From positions 1-64,000 of the forward strand of contig JAJOHG010000055.1 in the NCBI GenBank assembly GCA_021029095.1: DNA of 64,000 nt. Direction: 5' to 3'. Made by a program: the position numbers and the translations under genes. Position 1 is the first letter of the stretch. Every line of letters begins with the position of its first letter. The stretch is from Phellopilus nigrolimitatus. Lineage: Eukaryota > Basidiomycota > Agaricomycetes > Hymenochaetales > Hymenochaetaceae. Shown here one piece after another: positions 1-8,952 of the stretch. Below the pieces are notes generated by a model, which was not told where the DNA came from, made no database searches, and worked only from the letters and a program-made list of their open reading frames with translations.

Positions 1-792
1 CACCTCACAATATAGAATGGCAAATTTGTCTACTTTGGGATCTTTCCCAATTAAAAAGTCGTGTTTTTCTTTGTCTGCAGTTGCTTTTGCTTGTTGTTTC
101 TGTGCTCCGTGTATCGCACTCCGTTTGTCCTCACTAGTTTGTCCTCATTCCTTGTTGCTTCCGCGCTATGTGACTTTGCTATCCCAAGACTCCTAGAATG
201 AATCTCTGTACTGTATTGCTGCACTTCTCTGCGCAGTGAAATAGCGGCTTTCGCGCAGTTCGGTTCTGATCCTGACATGTCGACAAGCAATTTCCTGAGC
301 CGTGGTGTTCGTTTCAATGAGTCATTCAGTATCCTTTCTCTCTAAGATATGTTTTGACTTCATACCAATCATATTTGATGCGTGTATAGCACGCTTGTTA
401 CAGTGTCTCGCCCATCTTGCTTGCACTCATGAACACGACTTGTACGCTCCCTCGCGATCGTGATCTCGACCCTTTTAATCCTGATGCGGCGCAGTGTTTT
501 GCACACGGGCCCAGAAGGCACTTGTGGGGTTGCATAGGGCCAGTAGCAGAAATATTTAAAGGTTCAATTGAGTGCTGCGTATATTTATACAGGACAAGAC
601 AAGTGTTGTTTGTTACGATTCCTGACGTAAGGAAAATAAACTTACAAAATCGCCTCCTTAGGAAATTTCTAAGTCCTTTCTTCTTCACCATCATCACCCT
701 CTCGTCATCGTCATCGTCGCCGCCTCTGCTGCCACCACCCTCGTTAAGTCTTTCGCGAACTAGCCGGTTAGGTCGATGGTGGCCTGAATTCA
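1..792. other. 5' flank of the UFD4 remnant; no gene recognised
   Basis: Open frames exist on both strands, for example 417-878 (+) and 398-868 (-), but they overlap each other and none shows a family motif or a convincing exon series. The last 100 bases hold CT-rich and CGTCATCGTC-like simple sequence just before the UFD4 start codon, so the stretch is probably the old promoter and 5' leader of that gene. Confidence 0.4.
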
Positions 793-2584
793 ATGGACCT
801 CGAACGACATCAGGCAGCGTCGAGTTCATCGTCCCACACGCAGGCTGCATCGTCTTCATCGAACGCAAACCACAGTGAGAGGGCGCCTACCCGCGCAAGC
901 ACACGTCTTAAAGCCGCAAAGGAGAAAGAGAGAGAACGGGAGAAGGACGAGCAACCGACCGAATAAACTGCTGTACGCCGCTCGTCTCTTACTTGAAATT
1001 TGAGGGACGCTGGCATTCCGATGCGATGCCGAGACGCGCCGGTGACCACGCTGGTAAAAGTAAGGCCAAAGAAGTTCTTACCGATTCTCCATCTGCACCC
1101 ACTCGTGCAAGCAAGAGGTAAGCAAATTAACTTTACGGCTCCTACCTTACTCTGAGCGGGATCGCTGACTCCGCTTTCCAGGACGCGTCGCGCCACTCTT
1201 CCGCCAACCGCTGCGTCCTTAATCATCAACGAACCCAACACCAAAGATCCGAAGGGCAAGAAACGCGCAAATCGTGACTCTGTTTCGGAAGACAAGTCGA
1301 CACCCAGCTCCCCGAAGAGGTAACGTCCGTCCAGCTCTTATAAGGCCAAAGTCGTGGCGGCACCTAGACTTTCGCGACTTGAAGACGAGGAAGAGATGAT
1401 GGATGTCGATTACGGTGTGGGGATGCATGATGACGAGGAACCCATGAATGAGGAGGAGGACCATCGCGATGGTGACGAGAATGCGGAGAAGAGTGACGAT
1501 GAGCATCATGATGAAGAAAGGGTGGTTCAGCCGCCAGCCGAGGCGTCGCCAGATTCTCGCCGGACTCTCGAGGAGACGATGGCGATGTTCGACTTCTCGC
1601 GGCTTGGGGTTATATGACCCAGCTGAACGCCCGTCTACGAACTCTTCTTAACAATATCAAGCCCTCGGCTGATCCGACGACGAAGCTCATTGCACTCCAA
1701 GAGCTCAGTGAACTTCTTAGTATCAGTACTGAGGATACACTCGCAGGTTCTTTCCAAGTCGAAAGATTTATCAGGGAGCTCGTTCGTATTCTCGGGGCTA
1801 CTGGCGGTGAAGCGGCTCAAGATGAGGGTGACGACGACGACGATGAGAACAACGACGACGATGCGGCGCTTGCCGCAGCGCTCCAAATGAATGCCGGTGG
1901 CACCCTCCCTGGTGACGAGAACCTAGAAGCTCAGCTACTGCTTGTAGATGTCTTGCTATCCTGATGGAGGCTCTTCCTGGCTGTGGTCACACTCTAGTGT
2001 ACTATGGCGCAATTCCTGTTCTCTGCAGCAAATTGCTTGAGATCTCGTACATTGATCTAGCTGAACAGACTTTACTCGTAAGCTTCCTTATAAACCGAGC
2101 ATTCTCGTACATCTGCTTAAAACTTTTCGTAGACGTTAGAGAAGATTTCAGAAGAGTAACCCAGCGCGATCGTGCGCGAGGGTGGCCTAGCTGCCCTTTT
2201 AAGTTTTTCTGGATTTCTTCTCAATCGCTGTTCAGCGCACAGCACTGCAGGCTGCGGCCAACTGCTGTCGCAATGCGTCGGTGGATAACCTGCTGATGAT
2301 TAAGGACGTCTGGCCCATCATACGCCATCCCGTCGGTGTACTGAAGCAGAATGACACAAGTGACGAGCAGCTGCGCGAGACGCTGCAAGGGCTTGCCCAC
2401 CTGTTGTCGTCTCACCACACGTCTGTTTCGAGCTTCGAACTTCTACAAAGTGGGCTCGCTGATGCGCTCCTCGAGTTTGCAACCTCTGAAAACGGTGAAG
2501 GTTTGTGCTTTCAATTGTCTCTTCTGATCGAGGACGGCCTTTACTTACGACTTATCATAGTCCGTCAAAAGCTTCTTCTGGAAG
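793..2584 (+). pseudogene. UFD4/TRIP12-type E3 ligase, N-terminal and armadillo part, broken
   Basis: This is the 5' part of a HECT ubiquitin ligase of the UFD4 (ubiquitin-fusion degradation)/TRIP12 family. The start at 793 gives a Ser-rich N-terminus followed by STRLKAAKEKERERE. Exons near 1354-1610 and 1614-2296 encode an acidic linker and an armadillo-type block with LNNIKPSADPTTKLIALQEL and SYIDLAEQTL. It looks dead: one-base frame breaks near 1608 (after FDFSRLG), 1938 (before CRCLA) and 2215, plus an in-frame TAA near 2157 where family members have Tyr. Near 2325 the reading jumps from the armadillo exon (DNLLMIKDVWPIIR) straight into a mid-protein exon (KQNDTSDEQLRETLQG), so the middle is deleted. 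The same mid-protein exon occurs again at about 8391-8570 in a second copy. Introns are retained. A hAT-like element interrupts it at 2585. Confidence 0.82.
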
Positions 2585-2599
2585 TAGGGCATACCACGA

Positions 2600-2765
2600 G
2601 TCGATCCCCGGGTTGACCCGGACCTGTTGGCGGATCTACCCGTGACCCAAAATCCTCAACCCGGACCCGGGTTGACCTGGACCCGTTGAGACTCGGACCT
2701 ACGGGTCCCCCTAAACCCGTGAGTCCAGGTCACGGAGGTCGAAGGGTCTGTTCACGAGTCCTCAC
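2600..2765. repeat. Left subterminal CCCGGGTTGACC-type repeats of the hAT-like element
   Basis: Many short overlapping direct and inverted copies of ACCCG/CGGGT motifs, for example CCCGGGTTGACCCGG followed by AACCCGGACCCGGGTTGACC. Such clusters are thought to be transposase-binding sites in hAT elements; that role is inferred here. A partner cluster lies at about 5030-5178. Confidence 0.7.
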
Positions 2766-2839
2766 GGGTTTTTGTAGTGTTGTGTAGCATAGTAAAGAAA
2801 GACTATAGAGAAACTGTTAAGCAATATCAGCCAGGCACG

Positions 2840-3250
2840 CAGCCTGCCCACGAAGTCGCCGCAGACGGTGATGTTGAGGATGAGCGTCTGCGGCTTGATG
2901 AACTCCGCGGTGCTGCAGCTCGAGGTCGGGTACAGTGCGGTCGGCGTGCCCCAGCCGTCCGGGTTCGGCGCGCTTGTCGGGAGGTCCGCGGGGATGGACC
3001 CACGCGCGCGAAGAACCTCAGGTAGATGCTCGTGTCGTTCCAGTTCATCGCGTACACGCCGCCGCCCGCCGGCGCGAAGTTCGCGCCGTACGAGTTCCCC
3101 GGGACCTCGACAATGCAGCCCTGGTTGCCGCTCGTCTGGTTGAAGCAGTCCGTCGAGATGAGCTGCCCGGTTTCGGTCCCCGTTGACGACCCGTTGGAGG
3201 GGTGCGTGCACCCGTCGAGCGTGTGTAGCGAGAAGTCGTTCTGCGTTTGC
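2840..3250 (-). pseudogene. GH16 endo-beta-glucanase C-terminal fragment, captured
   Basis: Read on the minus strand, the fragment shows hallmarks of fungal family-16 laminarinase-like glycoside hydrolases: DGCTHPSNGS, then DCFNQTSGNQGCIVEVPGNS, then YAMNWNDTSIYLRFF, then STAEFIKPQTLILNITVCGDFVG. Two frames are needed, with a shift near 3030-3040 between YLRFFAR and GSIPADLP. The catalytic EIDxxE segment lies upstream in the family and is absent, so only the C-terminal half was taken. The DNA is much richer in GC and CpG than the element ends. It lies inside the hAT-like element, in opposite orientation to UFD4, next to a PROPPIN fragment. It is a gene fragment, not a working enzyme. Confidence 0.8.
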
Positions 3251-3259
3251 ATGTTGACC

Positions 3260-3780
3260 TAGATATGTTTTTCCAAGATATGTTTAGATTGCTCCTCTGT
3301 GAGACCAAGAAGCTACCACGCACGGTCGGCAGACGCACCTCGCTGGTTGTCGCATGTGTCCCACTCCTGCACGCACGTGATCGCCGCACCGACCTCGAAG
3401 GTGACCGCACGGCGGCGCAGCGCGACGACGAGCTAGCCGCAGCGGCACGCGAGCTCGCGGAGCTCGAGTTCCGCAAGCGCGCGTGCCCGGCGCCCCACAC
3501 GACGACCGTGTTCGGCGGGTAGCGCGGGCTCGCGCCGCCACCGCCGAGGAAGACCAGCGAGGACGTGTGCATCGGGAGCACGGTCGTGAGCGTGCCGTCC
3601 ACAAACACTGTGGGCGGGCCGGGGGATGCGGGTCAGGGGTTCGGCAGGGGTGGGCAGGTCAGAAAGTGGGGCGCACCGCGCTTGCGGAGGTGCTCGAGCT
3701 CCCAGGTGCGGTAGACGGCGAAGCCGTGTGGTGTGTCGCAGCCAAGTGGCCAACCGTCAACGGCGTTTGCGTCGCATCCG
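3260..3780 (-). pseudogene. PROPPIN (WIPI/Hsv2-like WD40) fragment, captured
   Basis: Minus-strand reading gives GFAVYRTWELEHLRKR (about 3665-3720), a likely intron, then LTTVLPMHTSSLVFLGGGGASPRYPPNTVVVW, then in shifted frames a segment resembling AELEFRE and later EWDTCDN. This order is typical of the N-terminal beta-propeller blades of PROPPINs of the Hsv2/WIPI3 group, phosphoinositide-binding proteins of autophagy. The FRRG lipid-binding motif of the family is not in the piece. At least two frame breaks are present. It sits between the GH16 fragment (same strand) and the acyl-CoA synthetase fragment (opposite strand) inside the hAT-like element. The family call is from remembered sequence patterns and is less certain than the neighbouring calls. 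Confidence 0.65.
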
Positions 3781-4960
3781 TCTCCGTCGAGGAACACCCG
3801 AAGCCCGGCGAGACCGCCACACATCGTAATGCTGTCCACAAGGACAGCCTCATCACTCAGCCGCTCGACGGTATCAAGACCGTCTATGATGTTCTCAAGT
3901 ACTGCGCACGCACGCACGGACAAAAGACGCGTGTGGATGGAGAGACATTGTCGAAATTCATGAGGAGGAGAAGGACGTCAAGAAGATCGTCGGCGGGAAG
4001 GAAGTCGTTGAGAAAAAGAGTGGAAGTACTTCCAGCTCAGCGAATACAAGTACCTCAGTTATGTCGAGGTAAAGGAAGCTGCCGATGAGATTGCCGTTGG
4101 CCTCGTAGAGCTCGGCGTCGCTAAGGACGAGGTGTTCAACATTTACTCGGCGACAACGTAAGTTTCTCTGAGCTCAACTCAACTGTGATTAATAATTTTC
4201 GTAGTTTGAACTGGCAGCTCATGTCGCATGCATGCATCTCGATCTCCACCATCATTGCCACTGCATATGACACACTCGGCGAGGCTGGTCTCACGCACTC
4301 GCTCAACGAACCAAACTGTGTCGGCATCTTCACCAAACGGACCTTCTCCCGACCCTCGCCCGTGTGCTCGTGAACACGCCGTCTGTCAAGATCATTGTCT
4401 ATGACGGCGACCGAAAAGCAAAGTGCTCGATGAGCTGAAGTCGACGCGAGAGAATCTATGTATCCTGAGCGTGCCAGCTCGGCAAGGCAAAGCCTGGTGA
4501 CCCGAGCCGTGTCCCGACGAGTGACGTCGTCGTGTGCATCATGTACACGATTGGTACGACAGGCGCGCCAAAGGGCATCGTGACACACACTCGAACCTAA
4601 TTGCGTCTGTTGGCGCTGTATTCAATCTACTTGGGCACCATCTCAGACGCGAGGACTCATTTCTTGCATATCTGCCACTCGCACACATTCTTGAGTATAT
4701 TGTCGAACTTGCACTTTACTTCGTCGGAATGACTATCGGCTACGGTCGCGTCAAGACCCTCACGGATGCCTCCATGCGCAAATGTCTTGGGGACCTCCGA
4801 GAGTTCAAGCCGACCATCATGGTTGGTGTTCCCGCGGTCTGGAAAATGATCCGTAAAGGCATTATGGGGGAACTGCTACGCGTCTGCTTGCGCAGGACAA
4901 GAAGCTCTTCGACCGCACGGACAACTTGGCCGTACATCTCGTGCAAATTCTGGCAACAAC
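3780..4960 (+). pseudogene. Long-chain acyl-CoA synthetase fragment, captured
   Basis: Plus-strand pieces in several frames follow the order of fungal FAA1/FAA4-type long-chain fatty acid-CoA ligases: KPGETATHRN, YDVLKYCARTHG, YKYLSYVEVKEAADEIAVGLVELG, then an intron of about 45 bp (4159-4204, GTAAG to TAG), LNWQLMSHACIS, AYDTLGEAGL, then the AMP-binding P-loop region MYTIGTTGAPKGIV (near 4540-4585), FLAYLPLAHILEYIVEL and MVGVPAVWKMIRKG. Frame shifts near 3945, 4335, 4370 and 4580 break it, and it ends in the middle of the adenylation domain. Because introns are kept, the piece was taken from genomic DNA and not from mRNA. It is cargo of the hAT-like element. Confidence 0.85.
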
Positions 4961-5204
4961 GCACACAAATTGTATTTACATACATACATAAATACATTAT
5001 AAAAATGAACGAACACTCAGACCTCGAATACCCGTGAACTACCCACGGGTTTTGAAAAATCCCAGATTCTCAACCCGGACCCGCAAAAATCTGTTTCCCA
5101 CGGATCACCCGTGTACGGGTGATCCGTGAATGTGGATCTGCAGTCCGGGTCGGGTCACGGGTTTCCACGGGTTCTAAAGACTCGTGGTATGCCCTATCTG
5201 GAAG

Positions 5205-7496
5205 AGTTGACTTCTTTCAAGGGCGGAAAGCCTTCGTCTGGTCCATCGTCTTGTATAGCTGAGGTGTCCGATAGACTCGAAGCGTAACTCTCCGTCGCTC
5301 CTAGCCCGTCAAATACGTCTTCGTTTGATCGCTGAGGAGGGCTCGGAAACTCCGCGTGTCGGAAGTAGCAATATAGTTGTCTCAATCCACGCTATTGCAA
5401 CTTTCCAGGCACTGAACGACTACCTACGTCCGCAATTATCTGGTCTCCTGTCGTCGATGTGTGGTTCAAGGTTGTCTGGGATGCTCGCCGCGCTTGCTAC
5501 TGGACATTTCCTGTCCGATGCTCTAGCCACTGGGACATCAGCGATTCCTGGATCGTCATCTTTCAGCGGACCGCCGCCGCCGCTTCAGGCAACTAATGCC
5601 AGTAGCGCGCTCGCTTCATTCGACTCGAAGCCCGAGCGACGTCGAAGCCTTCGTCTCAGTGCAAAATCATCTACAGGATCTTTGGCCAAGAGCACCAACG
5701 CGCAAGCGTCAAGTTCGTCTGCGCCGGCTGCACCTGCTTCTGTTGCTTCGACGTCTACTGTCGCGGTTGCCCCGCCGGCTAAAGACAAGGTTAATGCACA
5801 GGAGGTTTCGGGAGAAGCCACTGGAAGTGGATCGGGCATCCATGATGAGGACGATGAGAACTCGGGTGACTTTATGAATGCTGAGGTAGATGCCGAGGTA
5901 CGTAACTTTCTGAAGGGCGTTTGTCGTTCTGATTGTTGAGAATTCGTTTCGTACGAAGGTGTTCGACGAAGACCTGGATGACGACGACGGTGCTGCAGAA
6001 AAGGCTGTCACTCTGTCCGTGGCTGATGGTAAGGGTTTGGTGATACCTCTTCTATGCTTATGTTGACACCATCTTACAGATGGCTCGAAAGTAGAAGCAC
6101 AGACTCCTGATAGCACTCGTGTAGCGACACCTAGCCCAATTGCCGGTGCTGCGGGCCCGTCTTCAAGCTTGTCGACTCAAAAACCCTCCTACGCCGCTGC
6201 CCTAAAAAACAAAGCTAGCGACTGGCACTTAGAGATCACCATGGATGACCACGTCGTCCCTCTAGACACGACCATCTACGGGGCAGTCCACAATCACGAA
6301 ACCCGTAAATCGCCAGGCGGTACTGTGCCGTCAAGCATGATCTGGCAGGGCGTGTATACTGTAAAGTACAAGAAAGTGACAGGACCTCGACAGATTGCTG
6401 AGAGTGAGTTGGAAAATGCTTATCAATCTTTCTTGTTTCCCTTACAATTGCTTATCAAGACGCAGCTGAGCCCCCATCGAGAGCGAGATTACCTATTTCT
6501 TCACTCGCCTCCCTCCCAGACGATGCTCCGCACTCGAAGATACTGAAGCTCTTACGTGTTCTGCACAAATTGAATGCCCAAATCCCTGATAATAGCATTT
6601 TCAACGCTCAGCCACTCTCTGATAAGGCCTTCATCAACAACAAGTTGACTGCTAAGCTGACACGGAAACTAGAGGAACCGCTGATTGTAGCAAGGTATGT
6701 CTCAGCACTGCTTCTGTATACGCTTTCTTATTTTTTTATTTTTTATTTTCGTAGCGCCTGTCTTCCAGAGTGGGCCATGGATCTTCCTTTGCACTTCCCA
6801 TTTTTATTCCCGTTCTCTCATTCCTGCAGTCGATTCCATTTGGTTATGCACGCCTAATCCTGAAGTGGCAAAGCCAAAATCGAGCTCGGTCGAGCTCACG
6901 ATGTGACGACACCGAGTATCGAAAACGATGACCCGTAAAGCTCGAACACTTTGAAGGCGGACTCAAGAATGTGCTTTCTTGAGATACGAACTTTCTGCCT
7001 CTGCAGGCGCCCGAGGGAACGAAGAAGTCGAATATTTTGATGAGGTTGGAACTGGGCTGGGGCCTACGCTAGAGTTCTACTCCATGGTTTCCCGAGAATT
7101 TGCGAGACGTGACCTGAAGATCTGGCGGGCTGCCGACACAACATACTTGAATCACCTACTGGACTTTTTCCTGCTTCGGTAGGGTCTTCCGACGCCACTG
7201 CCAACGGGGGAGAGAAACGCACCTACATCTTTAGAATCGTCGGTCAATTCATTGCAAAGGCAATGCTCGACTCTCGTATCATTGACATGCCGTTCAACAA
7301 AGTCTTTTTAAAAATGGTTCTTGGAGAGGAAGTGCCGTTGACCGTTTCTAGTCTGAGAGTGAGTCTTGTTTTTGTATCTTACATATTTGATCGTTGGACA
7401 CGTCTAATCTGTCTCAAAGTATGTTGACCCCACGCTGGCGAGTTCTTTGGCCAAACTCCAAGCGTTCATCGAGCCTTTTGGATCAGATGACGTCAA
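5205..7496 (+). pseudogene. UFD4 remnant continued: linker and HECT domain, truncated
   Basis: This is the continuation of the interrupted UFD4 copy. Recognisable segments in order are NIVVSIHAIATFQALNDYL (5370-5440), a Ser/Ala-rich linker with RRRSLRLSAK, VFDEDLDDDDG, KPSYAAALKNK with WHLEITMDDHVVPLD (6180-6290), SMIWQGVYTVKYKKV, LRVLHKLNAQIPDN, FINNKLTAKLTRKLEEPLIVA, WAMDLPLHFPFLFPF, then HECT-domain pieces [20 protein letters not shown] (7030-7080) and FIAKAMLDSRIIDMPFNKVF (about 7250-7310), VPLTVSSL and LASSLAKLQAFIEPF. Stops and frame shifts occur near 5286, 5331, 6940-7010 and 7180. The HECT domain stops near 7496, before the C-lobe with the catalytic cysteine, so no E3 activity is possible. 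Several short introns are still visible. Confidence 0.8.
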
Positions 7497-8690
7497 GGTA
7501 TTATTTCTGGCGGTTGTGCTTGCTGTTGAATACACATGTTGATTCTTTTGAAAGACGGAACGTTCGACCACAAAGGATATTCGGAGAAGGCGCTCCATCG
7601 CATGATCAAGGCAAAGGCGAAGGCCGATCGCGCTGCGGCACGAGCGGCAGAGGCAAGTGCGCTCTCGTCGCTTCCTGGTTGCCAGTCACCATCTTCTTCG
7701 CGTGCGCACACGCCGACTGGTGGGCCTTCGACTCCTGGAGAAGATGAGTCACCCTGAGGTTGTCAACCGCTTCGTTAACCTGGTTCTTCCTATCTTGGTA
7801 GACGTCTATGCCGCTAGTGTCTCTTCCCTATTAGGATTAAATCGCTGGAATCGCTGCTGAAGGCGATCTGCTCCCAAGACGAGGAACATTTGAGGCAAAC
7901 CATGAAAGTAAGTGGCCAAGTGAAATTTGGTTTAACTGATACTGAAATTATCTTGCTAGAACGATAGTATCGTAAGCTTCGCTAGCTCTATCTTGTCTGC
8001 TAAGGATCACCCGAATCTTATGATCGGAGGTCTGCAAATGGTCGAGCTTCTTATTAGTAAAGCTCCTACAGACTACAGGGCGTCAAACAGAAGAGGAGGT
8101 GTTTTGCAAGAGATTGAACAGCTCGCAGCTCGTCCCCTTCCTCCTCGGACAAAAGACAAGGAAAAGGAAAAGCTTAAGGAAGAAAACGAAGACTCGGATG
8201 GAGCTGCTCCTGAGATTCCGGTAGCGCCTGTCCCCCTGTACCAGGATCAGCGCCATCAAGTAGGCGACGACTGTATCCCGAAGACGCCTACGCCCTGCGA
8301 GCCCGAGTCATTCGGTTCAAGTACTTGTCGAACGACGTTCAAGCTGACGGAGACGCGATGTTCACGTGCCTTCGCCATCTCGTCGTTGTAATGAAGCAGA
8401 ATGACACAAGCGACGAGCGGCTGCGCGAGACGCTGCAAGGGCTTGCCCACCTGTTGTCGTCTCACCACACGTCTGTTTCGAGCTTCGAGCTTCTACAAAG
8501 CGGGCTCGTTGATGTGCTCCCCGAGTTTGCAACCTCTGAAAACGGTGAAGGTTTGTGCTTTCAACTGTCTCTTCTTTGATCGAGAACGGTCTTTACTCAC
8601 GGCTTATCATAGTCCATCAAAAGCTATACCTGGATGAGTTATCTCCGTTTAAAGGTGGAACTGGCCTGGAGGTTTCATTTAACACTTCGT
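7497..8690 (+). pseudogene. Second partial UFD4 copy (middle segment)
   Basis: Segments that belong in the middle of UFD4, between the armadillo part and the HECT part, appear here after the HECT remnant: DGTFDHKGYSEKALHRMIKAK (7555-7620), PEVVNRFVNLVLPILVDVYAASV (7750-7825), SSILSAKDHPNLMIGGLQMVELLISKAPTDYRA (7990-8090), EIEQLAARPLPPRTKDKEKEK, LSNDVQADGDAMFTCLRHLV and KQNDTSDERLRETLQG (8395-8450). The copy stops shortly after FKGGTGLEVSFN near 8690. The block 8391-8630 is a close copy of 2335-2575 (only scattered differences over about 240 bp, intron included), showing that two UFD4 copies once existed. Frame breaks near 7745, 7830 and 8245 and missing ends make it non-functional. Confidence 0.75.
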
Positions 8691-8952
8691 TATTTTCCCC
8701 ATTCCCTGTCTTGCAATAGTATGTACGCTTTTGAGCTTTCTTTTTACTTTGCTTTGTAATTTGAATTATCTATAGCGCATTGTCCCATATGGACTACCTT
8801 GCATTATTGAATAGGCTAAGATTTCTGGAAGAATCCAGTCACGTGTTTGTGACGTGATGCACGCGGCTTAATAACTTTGCGGCAACTCGTGTCTTAGCAC
8901 ATCTCCTCCCGCATCTCAGCCCACACAGCCTATATATTCCTGCACCTTCATC
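8691..8952 (+). promoter_or_regulatory. Upstream region of the JmjC gene
   Basis: A CACGTG E-box-like hexamer lies at 8840-8845 and a TGACGTGA CRE-like octamer at 8850-8857. A TATATATT box is at 8931-8938. The box is only about 20 bases before the ATG at 8953 but about 75 before the next in-frame ATG at 9010, so translation may start at 9010. Factor binding is inferred from motif identity only. Confidence 0.4.

Larger units (their letters stand above)
2585..5196. mobile_element. Non-autonomous hAT-like element carrying captured host gene fragments
   Basis: The ends are a perfect 18-bp terminal inverted repeat, TAGGGCATACCACGAGTC at 2585-2602 and its complement at 5179-5196. They are flanked by a perfect 8-bp duplication TCTGGAAG (2577-2584 and 5197-5204). 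A TIR starting TAGGG with an 8-bp target duplication is the hAT pattern. Both subterminal regions (about 2600-2765 and 5030-5178) are dense in short CCCGGGT/ACCCGTGA-type motifs, as in many hAT elements. Removing the element and one duplication rejoins the host UFD4 frame as QKLLLEELTSFKGG, which matches QKLYLDELSPFKGG in the second UFD4 copy near 8615. No transposase is visible. The 2.26 kb of internal DNA consists largely of fragments of three cellular genes, listed separately. Confidence 0.88.

Noticed and set aside
417..878. Plus-strand frame of 153 codons at the left edge
   Set aside because: No motif, overlaps a similar minus-strand frame, and its end runs into low-complexity Ser/Pro codons just before the UFD4 start.
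793..8690. A functional UFD4 gene with unusual introns
   Set aside because: The element could be spliced out in principle, but nonsense and frame-shift changes, the internal deletion and the missing HECT C-lobe cannot be explained by splicing.
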